From: Desulfobacterales bacterium
Lineage (GTDB): Bacteria; Desulfobacterota; Desulfobacteria; Desulfobacterales; QNYZ01
Length of the DNA stretch: 10,371 bases
NCBI GenBank assembly: GCA_029938515.1
Contig: JAOZUU010000054.1
Coordinates: 1-10,371, forward strand
Direction: 5' to 3'
The stretch's first letter is position 1. The number at the start of each line of letters is the position of its first letter. Under the pieces are notes generated by a model that was not told the origin of the DNA, searched no databases, and saw only the letters and a program-made list of their open reading frames with translations. Below are positions 1 through 7,260 of this stretch, piece by piece. A program made the position numbers and the translations under genes.

Positions 1-1082
1 GAAAAGGGCGTATATGCAAACAGGGCCCATACAAACAGCAAATGGAAAAAATAGATGAAATTGGACACACCGTACATTTGGGCCAACCGGCTCATCTGGG
101 TCAGCATACCGGTAATGCCCAGCGCAAAGGCCAGCCCCACCAGATACCAATCCCAGTAAGTGGTCAGCAGATCTTTACGGGTGAGACGATTTTTAATCAA
201 AAGAATGGCACCGATCACCAGTGAAAGGCCGGCGATATTACCCAGCCATTTAATCGGATTGAGCTGTGAATACGGCCCTTCGATATGAAACACCCATTCC
301 GCTATAAAAAAACAAGCGGTCACGATAAACAAACCGATGAAGCCGAAAAGGACCATCATGTGTGCAGTCGCTCGATCTTTATTCTCGGAGCAATCGTTGA
401 ATTTGCTGTGAACTAAAATGGTGGGGATGATCCGTACCAGCGCTTTAACGAACCCCACCGGATCGATTTTCTCCTGATCAGTTCGACCATCGGCCAGGGC
501 ATTGGCGTGAATGTCGGCGAGAAACCGCTTCAATCCCAGGGCAAAAATGGCAATCGCGGCGGTAAAAGTCGGTATCATGATGATATCCACCAGGTAGTTG
601 TTGATAAAATCCGATTGCCAGACCTGGTCGGGTCCCGGAAAGAGATGGAACCAGCCGAGCCCCACGACATTGGAGATAAGTCCCAGTACGATGAAAATCA
701 CCGCCGGAATGGCCAGCAGGATGGGCAGTTTTTTAGGTTCGCTGACGAGCTTTGCCAGCCCTTTGGGTGTGGCATATTCCATGATGGTATACTGCCGCAG
801 GGCTGATAATACATCACCCGGCTTGGCACCCCGGGGGCAAAGCGAGGTACAGTCTCCACAATTATGACACAACCAGATATCTCCGTTGCCCACCAGTTTA
901 TCTTTTAATCCCCAGGAAGCGGCGATCATCTCCTTGCGGGGAAAAGGGCGTGTATCCGGCGAGATGGGGCAAACCACGGCACAAGTGGCGCACTGATAAC
1001 ATTTTTTCAGGTCTCCCCCGCCAAGGGCGGCCACTTCGTTAATAAAACCGACATCCGGTTCAACCAGATATGCATCCGCCAT
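1..1082 (-). CDS. qmoC: QmoC, membrane quinone-interacting subunit of the Qmo complex (partial, 3' end outside window)
   Basis: Membrane subunit of the quinone-interacting oxidoreductase that passes electrons toward APS reductase. I translated the minus strand from the ATG at 1082: 360 codons stay open to the window edge, so only the C-terminal end is missing, probably a few dozen residues. The N-terminal part is a HdrC-like ferredoxin domain with two CxxCxxCxxxCP motifs (C28/C31/C34/C38 and C72/C75/C78/C82), fitting two [4Fe-4S] clusters. The rest is hydrophobic, with about six membrane segments (roughly 118-140, 162-185, 241-263, 283-297, 312-330, 344-360), as in the NarI/DsrM-like cytochrome b domain of the family. 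Candidate heme or quinone-site histidines are H225, H241, H266 and H347; which ones bind heme is inference. AGGAGG lies 8 nt before the ATG and sets the start. It is the last gene of aprBA-qmoABC, 138 bp after qmoB, an unusually loose spacing for this cluster. Confidence 0.93.
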   Translation of the reverse strand, partial: MADAYLVEPDVGFINEVAALGGGDLKKCYQCATCAVVCPISPDTRPFPRKEMIAASWGLKDKLVGNGDIWLCHNCGDCTSLCPRGAKPGDVLSALRQYTIMEYATPKGLAKLVSEPKKLPILLAIPAVIFIVLGLISNVVGLGWFHLFPGPDQVWQSDFINNYLVDIIMIPTFTAAIAIFALGLKRFLADIHANALADGRTDQEKIDPVGFVKALVRIIPTILVHSKFNDCSENKDRATAHMMVLFGFIGLFIVTACFFIAEWVFHIEGPYSQLNPIKWLGNIAGLSLVIGAILLIKNRLTRKDLLTTYWDWYLVGLAFALGITGMLTQMSRLAQMYGVSNFIYFFHLLFVWALFAYTPF

Positions 1083-1128
1083 ATCTATAACCTCCTGTTT
1101 TGCTTATTGTGTGACCCTTATTTTCTGG

Positions 1129-1149
1129 ATGCCGGATCAAGTCCGGCAT
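1129..1149. repeat. Perfect 8-bp stem hairpin, common intergenic palindrome type
   Basis: ATGCCGGA (1129-1136) and TCCGGCAT (1142-1149) are exact reverse complements around the loop TCAAG. With its flanks, this resembles a short palindromic repeat seen between genes in many proteobacteria (from memory, not searched). It lies between qmoB and qmoC. No T-run follows on the minus strand, so it does not look like an intrinsic terminator. It could act as an mRNA processing or stability element within the polycistronic message. Confidence 0.75.
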
Positions 1150-1177
1150 GACGGTTGTGGTGTTTCTTACAAATTCA

Positions 1178-1212
1178 TCAATCTTCAATCGTCAATCGTC
1201 AATCGTCAATCT
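1178..1212. repeat. Tandem repeat, five copies of a 7-bp unit
   Basis: Five back-to-back copies of TCAATCK: TCAATCT, three of TCAATCG, then TCAATCT. The array begins just 8 bp downstream of the qmoB stop codon and lies within the qmoB-qmoC gap. The three inner copies are identical, so copy number could change by slippage. It is non-coding here and not a multiple of three per unit. Confidence 0.9.
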
Positions 1213-1220
1213 TAAATGGC

Positions 1221-3557
1221 CTAAAATCCCTTGAATGGATTCGGCCCCAGATCTTCAATGACCTTGACAAAATCGTTCACAATCTGCGGGATTTTATCGT
1301 ATTCATCGATGGCGATATCAAATTGTGTCACGCGTTCATTTTCCAACGCCAAACTTTGCAATGCTTCTCCGATCTTTTTCATCCGGACACTGGCCAGTTC
1401 ACTCCCCTTGACAAAGTGGCACTGGTAATCGTCGCCGTATTTACAGCCCATCAGGAAAACACCGTCCATTCCCTGGGAGAGGGCGTCCTTGATCCAGATG
1501 ACATTCACCGATCCGAGGCAACGAACCGGAATAAACCGCACATCGGCGGAATAGCTCAGCCGGTTCAACCCGGCCATGTCGAGCGCGGGATAGGCATCGT
1601 TTTCACAGACCAGGCCGAGGACCCGCATGGGCGGCTCTTCGTAATCATCTTCCGAAGGCACACCGATAATTTTAACCATCGACCCGATACTGTCGATGTT
1701 GTAATCGGCAAATCCGATGATTCGCTCGGGACAGGCGCCCATGCAGGTGCCGCAACGCCGGCAACGGGCCTGATTCGGTTTGGGAGTGCCCTTTTCATCA
1801 TCGTCCAGGGCGCCAAAGGGACACTCCTCGGTGCAGCGTTTACACTGGGTGCAGCGCTGGAAGAAGAAGTCCGGGAAGGTCATGTCCCCGGAGCGGGGAT
1901 GCACGGACACGCCGCGATTGACCGATTCCAGGCATTGAATGGCCTTCAGGGCCGCACCGGCAGCATCTTCCATGGATTCTTCCACGGTCATGGCCCGACG
2001 AACCCCGCCGGCGGCATAAATCCCGGTCCGCTGGGTTTCATAGGGAAAGCAGATGAAGTTGGAGTCGGCATAATCGTCGAATAATTCATTATCTCGAAAT
2101 CCCGGCCCCTGACGATAGGCCAGATTGATCACCGGGTCGTCCGCAGTGACCGGTACCATACCGGTACCCAGCACCACCATATCGGCCTTGACCCGGATTT
2201 TTTCTCCCAACAGGGTGTTGTCCGCTTCCACAATCAACCCACCGCCGTTTTGGGAGACGCTGGCCACTTCGCCTTTGGTCAGAAAAATACCCGGATCCTG
2301 CTGGATGCTTTTATAGAAATTTTCCGACAACCCGGGGGTGCGCATATGCTGGTAAAACACGAAGGCCTTGCCGTCGTCATAATCCTGGCGCACGTACTTG
2401 GCCTGTTTTAAAGCCACCATACTGGTGACCGCCCCGGCGTAAGCAAAATCCTTATCATCACCCTGACCGGGGCTCTGGATGAAGACAACGCTTTTCGCTT
2501 CCTTTCCATCGGAAGGCCGGTTGATCCGGCCCTGTTTGGCAATCTCCTCGAACTGCATGTTGGTCACGACATCGGGCAAATGGCCGAACCCCAGGTGGGC
2601 GAACTCATCGTCGGCGGGCTCGTAGGGCCGCCAGCCGGCCGCCAATATAACCGCGCCGAATTTATCGCCATCGGGATCCAAGACAAGGATGTCTCGCCGG
2701 CCTTCATTATATTCCATATATTTTTGATGCAACGCTTCGACATCCAATTCCTTGCCGTTCTCATCCACCTTCATCTCATCGGGCAGGGGGAACGGCACAT
2801 CAAACTCTATTTTATCGCCGGGCTTTTTCAGGGTGACGACAAAATCCCCCGGCTCTCCCGCAATCCGGGCCACCACCGTTTCAGTACGGATGGTGATGTT
2901 GGGATGGGATTCAACTGCAACGATTTTACTGGCGACGATGGGTTCGATGAGGGTTTCATATGGATCGGTAATGGGGAGCTGTTTGCGCCATTGACCGGCT
3001 TTACCGCCAAGTTGTCCCTCTTTTTCAACAATGGTCACTTCGTAACCGATCCTGGCCGCATCCAGCGCCGCCGACATACCGGTGATGCCGCCACCGATCA
3101 CCAGTATTTTTCGACTTAACGTTTCCAATAGATACGGTTCCGGCAAGTCCACCTTCCCTACCCGGACCATTCCCATTTTCAGATAATCCTCGGCGAGCAT
3201 TTTGAGGCGATCAAAATGGACGCCATCATCCACCTGATCTTCAGTCAGGGCGGGAAACTCATCACGCGGGTGGGACCAGACCACCTGTTCGCGAAGGTTG
3301 ACGCGGTCCACGATGCAGCCATCGAACCGAAATACATCGAAATTGACCCGCCGGGAACAGGCCGCGATGACGATCGCATTAGTTCCCTTGCCGTCTATGT
3401 CTTTTTTAATCACGTCCACACCCGCCTGGCTGCATAAAAACGGATGCGTTTGTACGGGCAGAGCCTCTTCCTTGGCGACCTCGGCCAATGCTTCAAGATC
3501 CAGCGCATCACCGATACCGCAGCCGCTGCAGATGTATACACCATATACTTTTTCCAT
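1221..3557 (-). CDS. qmoB: QmoB, HdrA-like flavoprotein fused to a ferredoxin domain and an MvhD-like domain
   Basis: Cytoplasmic flavin/iron-sulfur subunit of the Qmo complex, 778 residues. Seen in order: an HdrA-type N-terminal domain with Cys pairs and singles at C10/C13, C42 and C67; an FAD-binding GGGITG at about 155-160 followed by a VEK/GG flavoprotein signature; a long pyridine-nucleotide-disulfide-reductase-like body with a GTG segment near 464 and an AAGG segment near 515; two [4Fe-4S] motifs (C569/C572/C575/C579 and C599/C602/C605/C609); and a C-terminal MvhD-like domain with C651, C680, C705 and C713. This architecture matches known QmoB. The ATG at 3557 is preferred because AGGAGG (3565-3570) lies 7 nt upstream and the protein then opens in the family's way (MEKVYGVYICSGC). 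A frame-open upstream extension to 3659 would overlap qmoA and adds no conserved sequence. The gene is probably translated in coupling with qmoA. Confidence 0.96.
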   Translation of the reverse strand: MEKVYGVYICSGCGIGDALDLEALAEVAKEEALPVQTHPFLCSQAGVDVIKKDIDGKGTNAIVIAACSRRVNFDVFRFDGCIVDRVNLREQVVWSHPRDEFPALTEDQVDDGVHFDRLKMLAEDYLKMGMVRVGKVDLPEPYLLETLSRKILVIGGGITGMSAALDAARIGYEVTIVEKEGQLGGKAGQWRKQLPITDPYETLIEPIVASKIVAVESHPNITIRTETVVARIAGEPGDFVVTLKKPGDKIEFDVPFPLPDEMKVDENGKELDVEALHQKYMEYNEGRRDILVLDPDGDKFGAVILAAGWRPYEPADDEFAHLGFGHLPDVVTNMQFEEIAKQGRINRPSDGKEAKSVVFIQSPGQGDDKDFAYAGAVTSMVALKQAKYVRQDYDDGKAFVFYQHMRTPGLSENFYKSIQQDPGIFLTKGEVASVSQNGGGLIVEADNTLLGEKIRVKADMVVLGTGMVPVTADDPVINLAYRQGPGFRDNELFDDYADSNFICFPYETQRTGIYAAGGVRRAMTVEESMEDAAGAALKAIQCLESVNRGVSVHPRSGDMTFPDFFFQRCTQCKRCTEECPFGALDDDEKGTPKPNQARCRRCGTCMGACPERIIGFADYNIDSIGSMVKIIGVPSEDDYEEPPMRVLGLVCENDAYPALDMAGLNRLSYSADVRFIPVRCLGSVNVIWIKDALSQGMDGVFLMGCKYGDDYQCHFVKGSELASVRMKKIGEALQSLALENERVTQFDIAIDEYDKIPQIVNDFVKVIEDLGPNPFKGF

Positions 3558-3564
3558 GGACAAA

Positions 3565-3570
3565 CCTCCT
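3565..3570 (-). promoter_or_regulatory. qmoB ribosome binding site overlapping the qmoA stop codon
   Basis: On the minus strand this reads AGGAGG, 7 nt before the qmoB ATG at 3557. The qmoA TAG stop (3571-3569) overlaps its first bases. Ribosomes finishing qmoA therefore stop on the qmoB initiation site, a layout that favours translational coupling and balanced QmoA:QmoB amounts. It also decides the qmoB start against the longer reading from 3659. Confidence 0.85.
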
Positions 3571-4846
3571 ACTTGCCTGTGAGGGTCTGGATGGCCTTCA
3601 AAGCCATGCCCGTTGCGTTCTGATTGGTCGATACTACATCGGCCGGCTTGTTGGCACAACCAGCCGCCAGCATGCCGCCACCCTTCAAATCGTTGACCAC
3701 GAATCCACTCTCATTGATATTGAGGTCGGCCGGTAGCGGTGCATTAACGGCGGTCGGCTGCATGCCGGTGGCCAGTACCACCATATCCACCGTTTGATAA
3801 ATTTTTTCGCCGGTTATCGTGTTTTCAGCCGTCACGGTGATCTGGTTGGTATCGGCGATTTCCGCCACTTCCGCTACTTTGCCTTTGACGAAAAAGACAT
3901 TTTCGTCCTTTTTGATCGTGTCGTAGAAACGTTCATACCGGTACCCCGGCGCTCGCAAATCAATATAGAAGATATATATTTTGGTATCGGGATACTGGGC
4001 GCGGATGTAAGTGACATGCTTCAGGGAAGCCATGCAGCAAATATACGAACAATAGGGAAGGTGGTTTTCATCCCGTGATCCGGCGCATTGAACAAAAGCA
4101 ACGCTCTTGGGCGGCTGGTCGTCCGACGGCCTCTTGATGACCCCCTGGGTGGGGCCACTGGGGGCCGCCATCCGTTCGAGCATCATGTTGGTAATAATAT
4201 TTTGATGCAACCCGAAACCAAGATTGTCGATCCGACCGGCATCGTAAGGCTCCCAGCCGGTGGCCCATACCACGGCACCGACCTTGAGATTAATGGTTTT
4301 CGGCTCCATATCCAGTTCGACGGCCTCGTACTGACAGGATGCTTTGATCCGGTCAGCATCCTCGGTCCCGATCACCTGGGGCGAAATCACGAAACGGGCC
4401 GGAAATGCCATGGGAAAGGGGAGATAAGCCGCTTTGATAGTGTCCATTCCGAAATTGAATTCATTGGACACTTCCATCTCGCAGGCTTCCGTACAGGCCC
4501 CGCAGCAGGTACAGTTTTCGTTCACGAAGCGAGGGCTCACTTTAACGACAGCGTCGTAGTCTCCCGGCCGACCGTCGATTTTCTCCACTTCGGCCATGGT
4601 CAGAATATGAATCCGGGGATTGTCCTTGATCCGGCGGAAATTGATCTCCAGGCCGCAGGTAGGGGGGCATAACTTGGGAAAATACTGGTTGAGCTGGGCG
4701 ACCCGACCGCCCAGATACGGATTTTTTTCCACCAGAAAGACATCATACCCGACCTCGGCAGCCTCGATGGCCGTGGTCAGGCCGCTGATACCACCGCCCA
4801 CAACCAGAATGCTCCCGCTTGCAGGGGCCGTTTTCTCTGTGGTCAT
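3569..4846 (-). CDS. qmoA: QmoA, HdrA-like FAD/iron-sulfur subunit of the Qmo complex
   Basis: Cytoplasmic flavoprotein, 425 residues, close to the usual family length. The FAD-binding dinucleotide fold is at the N terminus (GGGISG, 17-22; VEKNPYLGGR, 39-48), followed by the HdrA-type LCPPTCG (C60, C64). A cysteine-rich stretch CTCCGACTEAC (112-122) fits an HdrA-type [4Fe-4S] site. The HdrA-family block QCAGSRD with C254, C266, C270 and C271 follows, and a second nucleotide-contacting ATGMQP segment lies near 359-364. From the known complex, it works with QmoB and membrane-bound QmoC to move electrons between menaquinol and AprBA. GGAGG at 4853-4857 lies 6 nt before the ATG. It is the first qmo gene, 373 bp after aprA and behind a terminator, so it may also have its own promoter. 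The distinction from HdrA rests on length, context and the partner QmoB. Confidence 0.96.
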   Translation of the reverse strand: MTTEKTAPASGSILVVGGGISGLTTAIEAAEVGYDVFLVEKNPYLGGRVAQLNQYFPKLCPPTCGLEINFRRIKDNPRIHILTMAEVEKIDGRPGDYDAVVKVSPRFVNENCTCCGACTEACEMEVSNEFNFGMDTIKAAYLPFPMAFPARFVISPQVIGTEDADRIKASCQYEAVELDMEPKTINLKVGAVVWATGWEPYDAGRIDNLGFGLHQNIITNMMLERMAAPSGPTQGVIKRPSDDQPPKSVAFVQCAGSRDENHLPYCSYICCMASLKHVTYIRAQYPDTKIYIFYIDLRAPGYRYERFYDTIKKDENVFFVKGKVAEVAEIADTNQITVTAENTITGEKIYQTVDMVVLATGMQPTAVNAPLPADLNINESGFVVNDLKGGGMLAAGCANKPADVVSTNQNATGMALKAIQTLTGK

Positions 4847-4882
4847 GCTGTTCCTCCGTGCCGTGTGATTTTGGTTAACAGG

Positions 4883-5006
4883 CTAGTATCACGTCAAGAC
4901 TGAAATGTCGTAAGATTGCGCCGCAATTTTTAGTGTCTGCAAGGCACGCAGCAGGCGCGAAAAAGGGCAAGCAAGCTGCGGCATTTCAGGCTTGACGGGG
5001 CACTAG
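4883..5006. repeat. 124-bp element with 28-bp imperfect terminal inverted repeats (MITE/REP-like candidate)
   Basis: The left arm 4883-4910 and the reverse complement of the right arm 4979-5006 agree at about 23 of 28 positions, including CTAGT at the ends, an internal CGTCAAG block and a CTGAAATG block. A small nested palindrome ATTGCG-C-CGCAAT lies at 4915-4927, and GCCGCA/TGCGGC (4920-4925, 4977-4982) offers an alternative stem. There is no ORF inside. Both outer ends are CTAG; no longer target-site duplication is evident. The shape suits a non-autonomous mobile or extragenic palindromic repeat. Multiplicity in the genome cannot be seen from this window. Confidence 0.6.
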
Positions 5007-5025
5007 GTTCCAAGTGCTGTTTCAA

Positions 5026-5055
5026 ATAATACTTGATCGAATCGTACGGTGTTCA
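5026..5055 (-). promoter_or_regulatory. Possible sigma-70-type promoter for qmoABC
   Basis: On the minus strand TGAACA (5055-5050) is followed after 18 nt by TATTAT (5031-5026), four and five matches to the -35 and -10 consensus. Transcription would start near 5019 and place the 124-bp palindromic element in the qmoA leader. The -35 sits inside the first stem of the 60-nt palindrome. The position behind the aprA terminator makes a separate promoter reasonable, but the match is modest. Confidence 0.3.
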
Positions 5056-5105
5056 CATGCCTGAACGGGAAACACTCGTTGCCCGTGCACGCATGTAAGC
5101 ACCGT
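5046..5105. repeat. 60-nt stepped imperfect palindrome
   Basis: Symmetric stems nest around a 4-nt loop: ACGGTG/CACCGT (5046-5051, 5100-5105), ACATGC/GCATGT (5055-5060, 5091-5096), ACGGG/CCCGT (5065-5069, 5082-5086) and AAC/GTT (5071-5073, 5078-5080). They are separated by symmetric internal loops of 3, 4 and 1 nt per side. At least 23 of 30 opposed positions can pair. There is no T-run next to it. It could be a REP-type repeat, a structured RNA leader segment or a DNA operator; the sequence alone does not decide. Confidence 0.65.
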
Positions 5106-5122
5106 TGCGATGACCGGTTAAC

Positions 5123-5155
5123 AAAAACCTCCAGGTATCGGGTGATACCTGGAGG
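5123..5155 (-). terminator. Intrinsic terminator behind aprA
   Basis: CCTCCAGGTATC (5128-5139) and GATACCTGGAGG (5144-5155) form a perfect 12-bp stem with a 4-nt loop. Read on the minus strand, it is followed at once by TTTTTG (5127-5122). It begins 65 nt after the aprA stop. This is a strong rho-independent terminator for the aprBA transcript; on the plus strand no T-run follows. It implies that aprBA and qmoABC are partly uncoupled at the transcript level. Confidence 0.9.
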
Positions 5156-5164
5156 CAATGCTTA

Positions 5165-5179
5165 CCCGGTGAAACCGGG
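5165..5179 (-). repeat. Short GC-rich hairpin just after aprA
   Basis: CCCGGT/ACCGGG pair perfectly around GAA, 41 nt after the aprA stop and 10 nt before the terminator stem. It lacks a T-run. It may protect the aprBA mRNA 3' end or assist termination. Confidence 0.5.
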
Positions 5180-5219
5180 CGCCAAATCCGGAAACGATTG
5201 GGCGCACAGATTCATCCGA

Positions 5220-7199
5220 TTAATCCGTGAAGATCTTGATATAATCCTTCTTGAAGATATCCCATTTACCTTCTTTGGGATCATACTTGGAGTTGACGAA
5301 ACAGAACCAGTTTTCGTCATCCTGACCCGGATGATCCGACTGGTAGTAGAAGCCCGGATAGCGGGTTTCCTTCCGGAACTGAATGTGGCGCAGATGGGAT
5401 TCCACCGTCCAGATGCGATGATAGATTTCCCAGGCCCGCATGAGCTCATGCAGATCAGAGGCGGCCAGTTTTTCGCAGTCTTCGCGCATGGTCTGAAGAA
5501 GATCCATGACGATCTCCAGACTCTTGTTGGAAGTCTGGTAAAAGGTGGCCGTCCCGGCACCATACTCATGGGTGGCTTTCATCATGCGATACATCATGCC
5601 CTTGGGTTTCAAATAATTGGGATTGATATCCACGGCCGTGGTGTAACTGCAATGCTCCAGGTAGGTCCGCACCGGTTTGTAAACCAGGTCGACCAGTTCT
5701 TCATTGGACTGGGCCAGGCTCGGTGTAAAGTCAGCATGGTCTTTGGCATAGCGTACCATCATTTTGGCCACCAACCGTCCTTCGGCATGGGAACCGGAAG
5801 AGAACTTGTGACCGGAACAGCCCACGCCATCACCGGCGGTAAAAAGACCGTTGACCGTGGTCATGCGGTTATACACTTTGCCGTTGTCAGCCTTGATCTT
5901 GTATGCGTCCGGCACCCAGTCCAGATCCGGACCAGAGGTCCACAGACCGCAGCAACCCGAATGGGAGCCAAGTAAATATGGCTCGGTGGGCATGACCTCG
6001 GAATTTTTCTTTTCCGGTTCACAATCCTGGGCACACCACAGGTTGGCCTGACCACAAGTCATGTCAAGAAAATCTTCCCAAGCCTCGGATTCCAGATGCT
6101 TGAGTTCTTTCTTACTCATGGTTTCGCCCAGTTTGGCCAGCGCGGACACCGTGTCCATCATAATGGGTCCACGGCCCTCTTTCATCTCGAACAGCATCAG
6201 GTGATTTCTGAGGCAGGTCGGGGTGATGGCGGCCGTACCATAAGGCGCATAGTTTTCCAACTCGGCCTTGGCCGCGTCACTGCCGGCAAACGCCTCGCCC
6301 AGGCCGTTTAAGGTCTGGGCTTTAAACAGCAGGAACCAGGCCCCCACCGGACCATAACCGTCCTTAAAACGGGCCGGGGTGAAACGGTTTTCCATCATGG
6401 ACAGCTCGGCGCCGACCTTCATGCACATGGTGTAAGTGGAGCCGGCGTTCCAGACCGGGTACCAGGCCCGACCCTTGCCCTCGCCCACCGAACGGGGCTG
6501 ATAGATATTCACCGCTCCGCCACAGGCCACCATCATGGTTTTACATTTGATGATGTAGACTATGTTTTCACGGAGGGAAAATCCGACCGCGCCGGCAATT
6601 TGATTTTCGTTGTTGGCGTCCAGAAGCAGCTCAACGATAAAACAGCGTTCGAGGATGTTTTCCTCACCGATGGCCAGCTTGGCGGCTTCGGCCACGATCC
6701 GTTTATAGGATTCGCCGTTGATCATGATCTGCCATTTACCGGTTCGCACCGGTTTGGCCCCCCCCTTGAGGGTTCCCACTTTCTGGCCTTTTTTACCATC
6801 CAGGTTCTTCCCCTCTTCGGACAGTTTCCAGATCGGCAGGCCCCATTCCTCGAACAGATGCACGGAATCGTCCACGTGGCAGCCCAGGCTGTAAATCAGG
6901 TCTTCACGGACAATACCCATGAGGTCGTTACGAACCATGCGGACATAGTCCTCAACGGAATTCTCACCGATATAGGTATTGATGGCCGACAGGCCCTGCG
7001 CCACGGCGCCGGAACGCTCCATGGCCGCCTTGTCGCACAACAGGACGGTCTGATCGTCGCCCAGCCATTTCTTTACCTCAAACGCCGTACCGCAGGCGGC
7101 CATGCCGCCACCTACGATGAGAACATCCACTTCGCGCTCTTCGATTTCCGGATCCTTGACGGCAATTAATTCGCCTAAGGGTTTATTCGGTAATGCCAT
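5220..7199 (-). CDS. aprA: Adenylylsulfate (APS) reductase, alpha subunit, FAD flavoprotein
   Basis: Catalytic subunit of dissimilatory APS reductase, which reduces APS to sulfite and AMP in the cytoplasm. The 659 residues fit the family's usual length. The N terminus has the FAD fold (VDVLIVGGGMAACGTA, 24-39) of the fumarate-reductase/succinate-dehydrogenase flavoprotein superfamily. Family landmarks include QGLSAINTYIGE (68-79, with N74), the basic NRFTPARFKDGYGPVG block (271-286) and GSHSGCCGLW (411-420), whose His413 corresponds to the active-site His known from AprA structures. GLFTAGDGVGCSGHKFSSGSHAEGR (451-475) is the C-terminal FAD-contact region. AAGGAG sits just upstream of the ATG at 7199. 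It follows aprB by 61 bp and ends 65 bp before an intrinsic terminator. It is a complete, intact frame. It is assigned to the reductive, not the sulfur-oxidising, role because qmoABC follows and the proteins resemble sulfate-reducer types; this last point is inference. Confidence 0.98.
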   Translation of the reverse strand: MALPNKPLGELIAVKDPEIEEREVDVLIVGGGMAACGTAFEVKKWLGDDQTVLLCDKAAMERSGAVAQGLSAINTYIGENSVEDYVRMVRNDLMGIVREDLIYSLGCHVDDSVHLFEEWGLPIWKLSEEGKNLDGKKGQKVGTLKGGAKPVRTGKWQIMINGESYKRIVAEAAKLAIGEENILERCFIVELLLDANNENQIAGAVGFSLRENIVYIIKCKTMMVACGGAVNIYQPRSVGEGKGRAWYPVWNAGSTYTMCMKVGAELSMMENRFTPARFKDGYGPVGAWFLLFKAQTLNGLGEAFAGSDAAKAELENYAPYGTAAITPTCLRNHLMLFEMKEGRGPIMMDTVSALAKLGETMSKKELKHLESEAWEDFLDMTCGQANLWCAQDCEPEKKNSEVMPTEPYLLGSHSGCCGLWTSGPDLDWVPDAYKIKADNGKVYNRMTTVNGLFTAGDGVGCSGHKFSSGSHAEGRLVAKMMVRYAKDHADFTPSLAQSNEELVDLVYKPVRTYLEHCSYTTAVDINPNYLKPKGMMYRMMKATHEYGAGTATFYQTSNKSLEIVMDLLQTMREDCEKLAASDLHELMRAWEIYHRIWTVESHLRHIQFRKETRYPGFYYQSDHPGQDDENWFCFVNSKYDPKEGKWDIFKKDYIKIFTD

Positions 7200-7260
7200 A
7201 TTGTCTCCTTCCTTGGGAATTATTAATTATATCAAAAAGATATATAATATTTTTTAAGTG

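Larger units (their letters stand above)
4847..5219. other. Non-coding aprA-qmoA gap built mainly from inverted repeats
   Basis: No convincing gene is visible in these 373 bp. From the aprA side it holds, in order on the minus strand: a short GC-rich hairpin (5165-5179), an intrinsic terminator (5123-5155), a 60-nt stepped palindrome (5046-5105), a possible promoter (5026-5055), a 124-bp element with imperfect terminal inverted repeats (4883-5006) and the qmoA ribosome binding site (4853-4857). More than half of the gap lies in inverted repeats, so it probably sets how much aprBA transcription continues into qmoABC. Confidence 0.8.

Noticed and set aside
1155..2084. 309-codon open frame on the plus strand
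   Set aside because: It lies opposite qmoB, has no family motifs and no ribosome binding site, and is explained by the codon structure of the opposite strand.
3558..3659. 34-residue N-terminal extension of QmoB
   Set aside because: It overlaps the qmoA 3' end in another frame and has no ribosome binding site. The ATG at 3557 has AGGAGG at 7 nt and yields the family-typical N terminus.
5049..5975. 308-codon open frame on the plus strand running from the intergenic palindromes into the 3' part of aprA
   Set aside because: It overlaps a highly conserved enzyme gene antisense. Its first part translates through the terminator and the palindrome, and the protein shows no recognisable domain.
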